Part shown: piece after piece, positions 18,371-26,601 of the stretch
Position numbering within the stretch: the first letter of the stretch is position 1
Layout: every line of letters starts with the position of its first letter
From: CAWGCE01 sp964480915
Lineage (GTDB): Bacteria; Planctomycetota; Planctomycetia; Pirellulales; Pirellulaceae
DNA length: 64,000 bases
Direction of reading: 5' to 3'
Assembly (NCBI GenBank): GCA_964480915.1
Contig: CAYZRS010000004.1
Span: 80,736 to 144,735, forward strand
Notes under the pieces: model-generated
The model's database searches: none
Told to the model about the DNA's origin: nothing
What the model saw: the letters and a program-made list of their open reading frames with translations, nothing else
Made by a program: the position numbers and the translations under genes

Positions 18371-20725
18371 ATGAGCTGTCGTCTACGCCCAATTGTTTGC
18401 GCCATCGTTCTTTTCAGCCTAGCGGCATTCGCTCCCACAGCTGCGGCACAATCGGTCGCTCGACAATGGAACGAGACGTTACTCGATGCGATCCGCATGG
18501 ACTTCCCCGCGCCGACCGTGCATTCACGTAATCTTTATCACACCTCTGCAGCGATGTACGACGCTTGGTCGAGTTTTGACGCCGATTCCAACGGCGTTTT
18601 CTATGACACGAAACATTCGGCCGCCAACGTCGCCACGGCGCGGGACGAGGCGATCAGCTATGCCGCTTATCGTGTGCTTTCGCAGCGTTACCAATTGGCC
18701 ACCGACCCGGTCGCCTCCCAAGCTCTCTTCGATAACCTGATGGGAAGCCTCGGTTACGATCCCAACGTGACCACGACCGTCGGAAACACGCCGGCTGCCA
18801 TTGGCAACCGAATCGCGGATCAGATTCTCACGGGCACATTGAACGATGGCTCGAACGAAGCAAACAACTATGTCGACACGACCGGCTACGTGCCGGCCAA
18901 CGAGCCGATGATTGCCGATTACCCAGGCGTGCTGCCCCGACTTGATGCTAATGGGAATCCATCCGACCCGTTGACGGTCGATCCCAATCGTTGGCAACCG
19001 CTATTCATCGATTCGGCGTTAACTCAAAACGGACAGGTCGGTGAAGACTTGCAGACTTATATTGGACCGCATTGGGGGGGAGTGACGACCTTTGCACTGA
19101 ATAGTGCCAATGGTCCCACCAGTTGGTCCGACATCGACCCCGGCGCGCCGCCTCAACTGAATGGAGTTGGCGACCAAGAGTACCGTGACGACACGAAACT
19201 GGTCATCAACTACAGTCATTCTCTCGATCCGAATCAGGGACCGGGAACGGTAGTGATCAACGCCTCGCCAAACACGATTGGCAATCGGCCGCTGGGAACG
19301 CACACCGACCAGGGCTATGCGGTGAATCCTGTCACCGGGCAACCCTATGCCGACAACTTCGTAAAGACGGCCGACTACGGCCGCGTTTTGGCCGAGTTTT
19401 GGGCCGACGGACCTGAATCGGAAACGCCACCGGGTCACTGGAATGTGATCGCTAATGAAGTCGCCGACAATCCGCTAACCGTCAAACGGATCGGCGGCGT
19501 CGGCCCGGTCGTCGACGATTTGCAATGGGATGTCAAAACGTATTTAGCCCTCAATGGAGCCACTCATGACGCCGCTGTGGCCGCTTGGGGTGCCAAAGAG
19601 AGTTACGATTACGTCCGCCCGATTACCAAGATTCGGTATCAAGGCCAGCTTGGACAATCGTCCGACCCGGCCCTACCCTCCTATCACCCCGACGGCTTGG
19701 AATTGGAAGCTGAGATGATCGAGCTCATCACGGCGTCGTCCATCGCCGTCGGTGGCAAGCATCGCAACGTTTGGCTCAACGCCAACAAGGACAAAGATGG
19801 AAACTTCATCTTCAATTTTGATGAATCGGAACTGGTCGGCAAAGTTGCGATCAAAGCTTGGAATCATGAGCCCGTCGATCCCACCATGGAGGTCAGCGGT
19901 ACCGACTGGATTTTGGCACAAAACTGGGTCCCTTATCAGAGCGACAATTTTGTCACGCCGGCATTCGCAGCCTACGTTTCTGGGCACAGCACATTCAGTC
20001 GAGCAGCCGCAGAGATCCTAACAGCCATCACGGGTGACGCCTACTTCCCGGGCGGACTCGGTGAAATGGAATTCGACACCTCGTTTCTCGATTTCGAAAT
20101 TGGGCCGTCCGAAACCATCAAGTTGCAATGGGCCACCTATTTCGATGCGGCCGATGAAGCGGGCATTTCTCGCCTATGGGGCGGCATCCATGTTCCGGCA
20201 GACGACTTCTTGGGCCGCATTATGGGTTCGAGCATTGGCATCGACGCCTTCCAACACGCGCTGTCGTTCTTCCTTCCAGACGGCGACTTCAACAACGACG
20301 GCTCGTACGACTGTTCCGATATCGACGCGTTAGTTCAAGAGATCGCCCAGTCGACGAATTCGGCATCGTTCGACCTGAATGGCGATGGCAGCGTCGATGG
20401 CACTGACCTTGATGGCTGGCTGGCAGAAGCCGGAGCAGCCAACTTGACCTCGGGTGCCGCCTATTTACTCGGCGATGCCAACCTCGACGGCAGCGTCGAC
20501 GGCGTCGATTTCGTCGCGTGGAACACCCACAAATTCACCTCCACTGCGGCTTGGTGTGATGGCGACTTCAACGCCGATGGTGAAGTCAACGGTCTCGACT
20601 TCGTGATTTGGAATTCGAACAAGTTCCAATCGGCTGACGATGTGAGCTCGGTCCCTGAACCGGCCACGTCGCTGCTCTCCTTACTGACAGTATGGGCGCT
20701 CCTGCAGTACCGTCGCCGAAGATAG
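18371..20725 (+). CDS. Secreted vanadium-type haloperoxidase with dockerin repeats and PEP-CTERM tail
   Basis: A 784-residue secreted protein. The ATG at 18371 gives a signal peptide ending at TAAAQ; a GTG at 18329 is less likely. The vanadate-binding/acid-phosphatase (PAP2-like) signature is complete in outline: K-x6-RP (KESYDYVRP, K about 409), SGHS (His about 539) and SRLWGGIHVPAD (His about 607). The usual P before SGH is V. Such enzymes oxidise halides with peroxide; the same fold also includes phosphatases, so the substrate is unproven. After the catalytic part come four EF-hand-like loops (GDFNNDGSYD, DLNGDGSVDG, GDANLDGSVDG, GDFNADGEVNG) forming dockerin-like pairs, then VPEPATS, a hydrophobic helix and RRRR, the PEP-CTERM sorting pattern. 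A close paralogue lies at 26602-28890. Confidence 0.88.
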   Translation: MSCRLRPIVCAIVLFSLAAFAPTAAAQSVARQWNETLLDAIRMDFPAPTVHSRNLYHTSAAMYDAWSSFDADSNGVFYDTKHSAANVATARDEAISYAAYRVLSQRYQLATDPVASQALFDNLMGSLGYDPNVTTTVGNTPAAIGNRIADQILTGTLNDGSNEANNYVDTTGYVPANEPMIADYPGVLPRLDANGNPSDPLTVDPNRWQPLFIDSALTQNGQVGEDLQTYIGPHWGGVTTFALNSANGPTSWSDIDPGAPPQLNGVGDQEYRDDTKLVINYSHSLDPNQGPGTVVINASPNTIGNRPLGTHTDQGYAVNPVTGQPYADNFVKTADYGRVLAEFWADGPESETPPGHWNVIANEVADNPLTVKRIGGVGPVVDDLQWDVKTYLALNGATHDAAVAAWGAKESYDYVRPITKIRYQGQLGQSSDPALPSYHPDGLELEAEMIELITASSIAVGGKHRNVWLNANKDKDGNFIFNFDESELVGKVAIKAWNHEPVDPTMEVSGTDWILAQNWVPYQSDNFVTPAFAAYVSGHSTFSRAAAEILTAITGDAYFPGGLGEMEFDTSFLDFEIGPSETIKLQWATYFDAADEAGISRLWGGIHVPADDFLGRIMGSSIGIDAFQHALSFFLPDGDFNNDGSYDCSDIDALVQEIAQSTNSASFDLNGDGSVDGTDLDGWLAEAGAANLTSGAAYLLGDANLDGSVDGVDFVAWNTHKFTSTAAWCDGDFNADGEVNGLDFVIWNSNKFQSADDVSSVPEPATSLLSLLTVWALLQYRRRR

Positions 20726-20811
20726 TGGCGACCAAGTCTTGATAGCGACCGAGTTTTGATAGCGGCCGAGAAGGCCCTTACCTGACAAACGAGGCGGGTG
20801 ACGGCCGCTAT
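20721..20811. repeat. Decayed direct repeats and inverted repeat between convergent genes
   Basis: Three imperfect direct copies of GATAGyGrCCrAGTyTT begin at 20721, 20741 and 20758. The arms ATAGCGGCCG (20759-20768) and CGGCCGCTAT (20802-20811) form a perfect 10-bp inverted repeat with a 33-nt spacer that overlaps the secA-like stop codon. It may help end transcription of the two converging genes. Confidence 0.5.
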
Positions 20812-22802
20812 TGATCCGGCATGTCGAGATACGGGTCTTGTCCCATTTCGACATGCATCTTCTTGCGATGTTTTTCGTGGTACATCAGCACTTTACGGCC
20901 GCTGAAATGGCGTCGCTCAATCTTCCGCTGGGCTCGCCGGAACGCGCTAGAAGCCATCGTTGAGGTCCCGTCGCCGCGGACACCGGCCCGCCTGCGAATC
21001 TTGTCTGCTTTTTTCGGGCCATACGCCAGCTCGAGGATTTCATCGTCGACGGCCAGGTACTGTTGAAACGAACCAGGATCACCTTGCCGTCCGCTGCGGC
21101 CAACCAGCTGACGATCGATCCGAGCCGCATCGTGAACTTCGGTACAGATGACGTGCAGCCCACCCAGTTCGGCCACCCCTTCGCCAAGCTTGATATCGGT
21201 TCCGCGACCGGCCATGTTCGTGGCCACGGTCACTTTCCCCATCTGACCTGCGTCTTTGACAATTTCGGCTTCCCGCACGACGTGTCGAGCGTTGAGTACT
21301 TCGTGCGGCACGCCGGCTTCGTTGAGCAATCTCGAGAGCGTTTCCGACTTCTCAATCGTTCGCGTTCCCACCAAGACCGGTCGCCCAATCGAGTGCATCT
21401 CTTGAATCTGCTTGACGATCGCCTGCCACTTGGCATCCTCATTTGGAAAAACGATATCTGGCATCTTTTGCCGAGCCACTTTTCGGTTCGTCGGGATCGG
21501 ATAGACGCTGGTGTCGTAAATTTTTCGCAACTCGCCCGCGGAAGAAGCAGCCGTACCCGTCATACCACCCAGCAGTTCGTAACGACGAAACAGATCCTGC
21601 ACCGTCACGCGTGCCGCGTGTCCAGTCTCGACCGAAATCTCGACACCTTCTTTGGCCTCCACCGACTGGTGAATACCGGCGCTCCATTTTCGTCCTTCGG
21701 CCATACGGCCAGTGAACTCATCGACGATGACAATTTCGCCATCTTTCACGACGTATTGCTGATGCAGAAAGAACTCACGAGCCACTTTGACAGCTCGCTC
21801 GATGTACTCGTAGATATCGACCAACCCGACCGGCCCCATCTCTTCCGGCTTATCCATCATGCGGGTCTTTTGTCGACCCTCGAAAGTTAATTCGACTTTC
21901 TTTTTTTCATGATCGTAATCGTAGTGTAGGTCTTCTTCGAATTCCTTGGCCGCCTCAGCAGCCCAGCGGTAACAGGCAACCGCTCGCATCTGAGCTTCCC
22001 CAGGGATGGCGCTGATGATCAACGGCGTTCTCGCTTCATCAATCAGAATGCTGTCCGCCTCATCGACCAGACAGAAGTGCATGCCGCGTTGCACTGGCTG
22101 TTCGTTCTTCGATTGCATATCGAGTCCGGCGCTCTTCCAAGAGTTACCCGTCTCGCCCGTGCGGCGGATAAGCAACCGGTCACGCAGGAAATCGAAGCCA
22201 AACTCTTTCGCAGTGCCATACGTCACATCGGAGTTGTAGGCGTCGCGGCGCTCATCTTGCCCCATCCCCGTTTGGACAACGCCCACGCTAAGCCCCAGCG
22301 CACTGTAGATCGGCTTCATCAATTCGGCATCGCGAGAGGCCAAGTAATCGTTGACGGTCGCAAGGTGAGAGCCTTTCCCGATCAATGCGTGCATGTACAT
22401 CGGAATCGTTGCCGTGAGTGTCTTTCCCTCACCCGTTTCCATTTCGGCAATGTTGCCGTGAAATATTGAAATTCCACCCAGCACTTGGACGTCGTAGTGG
22501 CGCATGCCCATTTTTCGACGGCCAGCCTCGCGGCACAAAGCACAGCCCTCGGCGAGCAATTTGTCGAGTTTCTCTCCGCTGCGAGCGCGATATTGCAAAG
22601 ACAAACTTCGCTTCTTCAACTGCGTATCGGTAATCCCTTGCAGTTCCGATTCGAAGGCCGCGACTTCCAGCGCTTTGTTCCGCCACCAAGAGAGTCGCCC
22701 ATGCAGGCGAGCCTTACGCAAGTCCAGACTCGGCCGGGACGAGCTACTGACCGCAGGCACCGTGTCGGTGGGCGTTGGGAGATTATCGGCAGTCGTCGAC
22801 AT
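20808..22802 (-). CDS. Short SecA-like preprotein translocase ATPase
   Basis: A 664-residue SecA-family motor. Visible motifs: METGEGKT (121-128, Walker A), DEAD at 247-250 within LVDEADSILIDEARTP, GGMTGTA, NMAGRGTDIKLG, and RQLVGRSGRQGDPGS near the end of the second motor domain. Standard SecA is about 800-900 residues; here the protein stops soon after the second nucleotide-binding domain and keeps only a short tail (ending YLDMPDQ), so the helical wing, most of the scaffold and the zinc-binding C-terminus are missing or much reduced. This suggests an accessory SecA paralogue, not the housekeeping one. Its setting among secreted haloperoxidases makes a special export role plausible, but no accessory SecY is seen. 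Confidence 0.85.
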   Translation of the reverse strand: MSTTADNLPTPTDTVPAVSSSSRPSLDLRKARLHGRLSWWRNKALEVAAFESELQGITDTQLKKRSLSLQYRARSGEKLDKLLAEGCALCREAGRRKMGMRHYDVQVLGGISIFHGNIAEMETGEGKTLTATIPMYMHALIGKGSHLATVNDYLASRDAELMKPIYSALGLSVGVVQTGMGQDERRDAYNSDVTYGTAKEFGFDFLRDRLLIRRTGETGNSWKSAGLDMQSKNEQPVQRGMHFCLVDEADSILIDEARTPLIISAIPGEAQMRAVACYRWAAEAAKEFEEDLHYDYDHEKKKVELTFEGRQKTRMMDKPEEMGPVGLVDIYEYIERAVKVAREFFLHQQYVVKDGEIVIVDEFTGRMAEGRKWSAGIHQSVEAKEGVEISVETGHAARVTVQDLFRRYELLGGMTGTAASSAGELRKIYDTSVYPIPTNRKVARQKMPDIVFPNEDAKWQAIVKQIQEMHSIGRPVLVGTRTIEKSETLSRLLNEAGVPHEVLNARHVVREAEIVKDAGQMGKVTVATNMAGRGTDIKLGEGVAELGGLHVICTEVHDAARIDRQLVGRSGRQGDPGSFQQYLAVDDEILELAYGPKKADKIRRRAGVRGDGTSTMASSAFRRAQRKIERRHFSGRKVLMYHEKHRKKMHVEMGQDPYLDMPDQ

Positions 22803-22958
22803 GGCAATGATTCAATGAATTTGGGTCGTCGTCTCGGCAATGACTCTCTTTAGTATATCGCCCGATGAGGAATCCGAGTGAAGAGCAGCACGTCAACGGC
22901 GGTGTTTTGAGCCGATTTAACACGACTTGGCCGTTCGAATCGACATCATCGCTCGACT

Positions 22959-23906
22959 TTACGACTCGTCCAGCAAAGCCGACACATGGGCGCAAACCCC
23001 TTTGGCGACGCCCTGCAAGCTGTAACCTCCCTCAAGAAACGACACCAACCGGCCTTCCGAGTATTCATCAGCGATCGATTTGAGCAGTTTTGTCAGCTGA
23101 GCAAAGTGTTCATCTTCCAACAGAAAATTGCCAAGCGGATCCCCTCTTCGCGAATCAAACCCGGCCGAAATGAGGATCAGCTCGGGACGAAAGGCTGACA
23201 CCGCCGGCAACAGTTTGGTTTCATAGGCAGCCATCATTTCGTCTGCTGGAACATTCGCCGGCAAGGGCAAGTTAAGTGTCGTACCTAACCCTCTCCCCGT
23301 CCCCGTTTCATCCGCGTCACCGGTGTGGGGATACCAGGGCGACTGGTGCGAACTAACAAAGAGAACCGACTCGTCATCATAGAAGACATCTTGCGTACCG
23401 TTGCCGTGGTGGACGTCCCAATCAATGATGGCCACCTTGCCAATGCCAAGCGATTTCTGCGCGTACCTTGCGGCAATCGCGATGTTGCTTAATACGCAAA
23501 ACCCCATGCCGACATCTCGTGTGGCATGGTGCCCCGGAGGCCGCACGGCACAGAACGCATTGGACACATGCCGGGAGACGACCGCATCGACTGCGACCGT
23601 ACCGGCCCCTGCGGCGAGCGCAGCGACTTCCCACGAATCAAGGCAGACCGCCGTGTCGCCGGTCGACAGTAAACGCTTTCCCGCTTCGATGTCTGCTTTC
23701 GCTTGTGCCAAGTAGTTGGCCCCGTGCACGAGGCCCATTGATTCGTCCGCACAGGGTATCGGATCGAGCTTTACGAGTCGATCTTCAAGCCCCGTCTCTG
23801 TCAGTTCGGCCCAGATCGATTCGAGGCGCGTCGGACGCTCGGGATGCCCGGTTCCCGTTTTGTGCTTCAAATAGGCAGTGCTTGTGACGAAAGCAGTAGA
23901 AGTCAT
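22959..23906 (-). CDS. Histone-deacetylase-family hydrolase
   Basis: A 315-residue member of the zinc-dependent HDAC/acetoin-utilisation/acetylpolyamine amidohydrolase superfamily. The ATG at 23906 starts just before the conserved region (GHPERPTRLESIW); a TTG at 23957 would add 17 residues. Active-site elements are present: RPPGHHA (tandem His), DWDVHHGNGTQD (Asp/His zinc ligands), ILISAGFDSRRGDPLG (Asp ligand) and FLEGGYSLQG (near the catalytic Tyr). Bacterial members deacetylate small amines or protein lysines; the substrate cannot be read from sequence. No signal peptide, so cytoplasmic. It is transcribed away from the sugar dehydrogenase gene and sits just upstream of, and in line with, the secA-like gene. 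Confidence 0.88.
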   Translation of the reverse strand: MTSTAFVTSTAYLKHKTGTGHPERPTRLESIWAELTETGLEDRLVKLDPIPCADESMGLVHGANYLAQAKADIEAGKRLLSTGDTAVCLDSWEVAALAAGAGTVAVDAVVSRHVSNAFCAVRPPGHHATRDVGMGFCVLSNIAIAARYAQKSLGIGKVAIIDWDVHHGNGTQDVFYDDESVLFVSSHQSPWYPHTGDADETGTGRGLGTTLNLPLPANVPADEMMAAYETKLLPAVSAFRPELILISAGFDSRRGDPLGNFLLEDEHFAQLTKLLKSIADEYSEGRLVSFLEGGYSLQGVAKGVCAHVSALLDES

Positions 23907-24055
23907 CGATAAAGCCCTGGAATCGTTGCGGATTGCTTGCGACAGGTTGTCACTCAAGATACCCTAGGGATTGGGGAAATTCGGCCGCGCGGCCTGCGGC
24001 ATTCGATCTGCTGAGTTGCCGCTGACGGCTTCCAATCAAAACCGACGAGGGGTCA

Positions 24056-26329
24056 ATGACTAAACATTTTATCACCGTTTCTATCGTCCTAGGACTACTC
24101 GCTGTCGGCCTGCAAAATGCGGCAGCTCAATCTTCCGCCCAGCGCGTGACGTCCTCGCTTTCCGACCCACTCTACGGCACCCATATTCCTGGTGACACCA
24201 ATCGCATGTTCTGGCTCCAACAGGGCTCGGGCGGAACTGGCCAGATTATCTCTCAAAATCTAACGACCGGTGCGACTTCCAATTTCATGAGTATTTCCGG
24301 TTTGTTTACCGGTGGTGAGCGAGGCCTTCTGGGTCTCGCATTTGACCCCAACTACGCAACGAATGGTCAGTTCTATACCTATGTGTCGGCCAACTCGTTC
24401 GGCGCCCACCAGTCGCAAGTTCGTCGTTACACCGTGTCTGGCGATCCGGCCACTTCCAACGTCGGCGACCCGAACAGCTCGGAACTGATCATGTCATTTT
24501 CGCAGCCTTTTTCGAATCATAACGGCGGCTGGATTGGCTTCAATCCGAAAGTCGATCCAAGCGATCCCCAGTACCTATACATTGGGTCGGGCGATGGCGG
24601 CAGCGGGGGTGACCCGGGCGACCGATCGCAAGATATTACGAATCAACTGCTGGGAAAAATTCTGCGCATCGACGTCAATGGTGACGACTTTCCCGCTGAC
24701 CCCGGCAAGAACTACGCGATTCCTGCCTCGAATCCCTTCGTAGGCACAACCGGCGATGACGAGATTTGGGCTTATGGAATTCGGAATCCATGGCGCAATA
24801 GTTTCGATCGCAAAACGGGCGACTTTTGGATCGGCGATGTCGGACAGAATGTCCGAGAAGAAATTAACTTCCAACCGGCGAACAGTCCGGGTGGCGAAAA
24901 TTACGGTTGGCGTGTCATGGAGGGCACAAGGTGTTTCAACAACAATTCGGTTGGCCCACCCTGTTTCGACGATTCATTGGTCGATCCAATCCACGAGTAC
25001 AATCACAACAGCGCCGGTGGATTTTCCGTTACCGGTGGCTACACGTATCACGGATCGGCATCGGAATTTAGCGGCCTCTATTTCTTTGCCGATTTCGCAA
25101 CGAACAATATCTGGACGCTGGACCCTTACGCCGAGGACCCTTCGGCCAGTGTCCTTCTGCGAAACAACCAACTCGTCACGAATGCCGGTAGCATCAGCGG
25201 CGTTTCGTCGTTCGCAGAAGATGCCAACGGCGAAGTCTATATCGTGAGCTACAACGGCAACACTTACCGCATCGAATCCTCCTCGACCGATGCGGTTTGG
25301 GATGGCAACGCCGCCGTCGGAACTGCCGGCAACGGGATGAGCTGGAACGATGCCAATAACTGGACCCGTGGTGGAACGACGGACCAGGTGATGGTGGCCA
25401 GTGATCGAGTCGTCTTCGCACCCGGTTCTTCTTCGATGTCGGTCGATTTGCAAGGCAATCGGACTGCCGGAGCCGTGCTCTTCCAAGCCGGCTACGATCT
25501 GACAGGTGGAACTCTAACCGTGCGTTCCGGGGACATCTCGGTCGATGCCGGCGTGGTTGCCAGCATCAATGGAGGCGTCGCGGCAGAAACGTCCAACGCC
25601 AGCATTCGCAAGCGTGGCGCTGGTCAGCTGGACCTCAATGGGACCGCAGGCCAAGTCGTTGTCCTCGAAGGCACGCTCGGTGGCATCGGAACGATCGATT
25701 CGATTCGTGCTTACGCGGGTTCCCGAGTGGCACCCGGACTTGTCGTCGGTGAGCTCACGACGTCAAGCTACACACAGCAAGCGGGAGCCACACTGGAAAT
25801 TCAAATCGGACTTACCAGTGACAAATTGACCGTGAACGGCACCGCATCCATTGATGGCGATCTAGAAATCGACAGCTCGCTTTACACGCCTACCGCGCGG
25901 GGCACTGTCGACGATTTCGTTTTGGTGACCGCCACTGCCCTGATCGGTTCGTTTGACGAGGTAACGTTTGACGGCATCGCGATTACGCCCAGCGGCAACG
26001 AGCATGTCGGCGACGGCCTGTTCGTGAATTACTCGACGACCAGCACAGAGGTGCTGCTCTCGAACTACTACGCGCTGCCGGGTGATGCCAACGGTGACGG
26101 AACGGTCAACGGTGAAGACTTCCTGATTTGGAACGCCAATAAGTTCACTTCGGGAACCGATTGGACCACGGGCGACTTCAACGGCGACGGAGACACCAAC
26201 GGCGCAGACTTCCTCTTGTGGAACCAGTTCAAGTTCACGTCGGCCGATTTGGCCGCTGTCCCTGAGCCAACGGGTCTGCTCGTGCTACTGGCAGGGCTGG
26301 CCGGCCTGGCCATCCGCCGACGAGTTTAG
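24056..26329 (+). CDS. Secreted PQQ-type sugar dehydrogenase-like protein with dockerin and PEP-CTERM
   Basis: A 757-residue secreted protein with a signal peptide (MTKHFITVSIVLGLLAVGLQ, cut after AAAQ). Residues about 30-405 form a six-bladed propeller of the glucose/sorbosone dehydrogenase type: ERGLLGLAFDPNY, YIGSGDGGSGGDPG, QLLGKILRIDVNG, EIWAYGIRNPWR and GDVGQNVREEIN. Family members oxidise sugars using PQQ; whether PQQ is bound here is not tested. A beta-rich region follows (about 420-680) with an autotransporter-strand look (GRLDLNGT-like repeats). Two EF-hand-like dockerin motifs (GDANGDGTVNGEDF, GDFNGDGDTNGADF) and VPEPTGLLVLLAGLAGLAIRR finish the protein. The dockerin pair is nearly the same as that of the haloperoxidase at 18371 and the arylsulfotransferase. 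Confidence 0.88.
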   Translation: MTKHFITVSIVLGLLAVGLQNAAAQSSAQRVTSSLSDPLYGTHIPGDTNRMFWLQQGSGGTGQIISQNLTTGATSNFMSISGLFTGGERGLLGLAFDPNYATNGQFYTYVSANSFGAHQSQVRRYTVSGDPATSNVGDPNSSELIMSFSQPFSNHNGGWIGFNPKVDPSDPQYLYIGSGDGGSGGDPGDRSQDITNQLLGKILRIDVNGDDFPADPGKNYAIPASNPFVGTTGDDEIWAYGIRNPWRNSFDRKTGDFWIGDVGQNVREEINFQPANSPGGENYGWRVMEGTRCFNNNSVGPPCFDDSLVDPIHEYNHNSAGGFSVTGGYTYHGSASEFSGLYFFADFATNNIWTLDPYAEDPSASVLLRNNQLVTNAGSISGVSSFAEDANGEVYIVSYNGNTYRIESSSTDAVWDGNAAVGTAGNGMSWNDANNWTRGGTTDQVMVASDRVVFAPGSSSMSVDLQGNRTAGAVLFQAGYDLTGGTLTVRSGDISVDAGVVASINGGVAAETSNASIRKRGAGQLDLNGTAGQVVVLEGTLGGIGTIDSIRAYAGSRVAPGLVVGELTTSSYTQQAGATLEIQIGLTSDKLTVNGTASIDGDLEIDSSLYTPTARGTVDDFVLVTATALIGSFDEVTFDGIAITPSGNEHVGDGLFVNYSTTSTEVLLSNYYALPGDANGDGTVNGEDFLIWNANKFTSGTDWTTGDFNGDGDTNGADFLLWNQFKFTSADLAAVPEPTGLLVLLAGLAGLAIRRRV

Positions 26330-26367
26330 CTCGCAACGTCGGACCTTAAAATTGTCCATCCATCACG

Positions 26368-26419
26368 GCCGCATTGCCTTCACTCGTGTACCCCGCGAGT
26401 GAAGGCATGCGGCTTTTTT
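26368..26419 (+). terminator. Rho-independent terminator after sugar dehydrogenase gene
   Basis: A long stem (GCCGCATTGCCTTCACTCG with CGAGTGAAGGCATGCGGC, one bulged A) followed by six T. It ends the sugar dehydrogenase transcript 40 nt past the stop codon. The rest of the 26330-26601 gap shows no gene. Confidence 0.88.
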
Positions 26420-26601
26420 CGTTTCGATCAGGGAATCGCAGCGGAGGCCCCGGTCGCGATGGCCGGAAGTCGAAATCTTCCCGTCGGGACAGCCCCTTTC
26501 TGCGTCCGGGGTCCCAGCGACGGCAGCCGCAGAGCCGGCAAAATCAGCATTCGCGTTCCTGGACAAGCCTTTCGCGTGCCAGAATCGAACTCCGTGTTAG
26601 T

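Noticed and set aside
26374..26601. Possible N-terminal extension of the second haloperoxidase
   Set aside because: It begins inside the terminator hairpin of the preceding gene and would bury the signal peptide.
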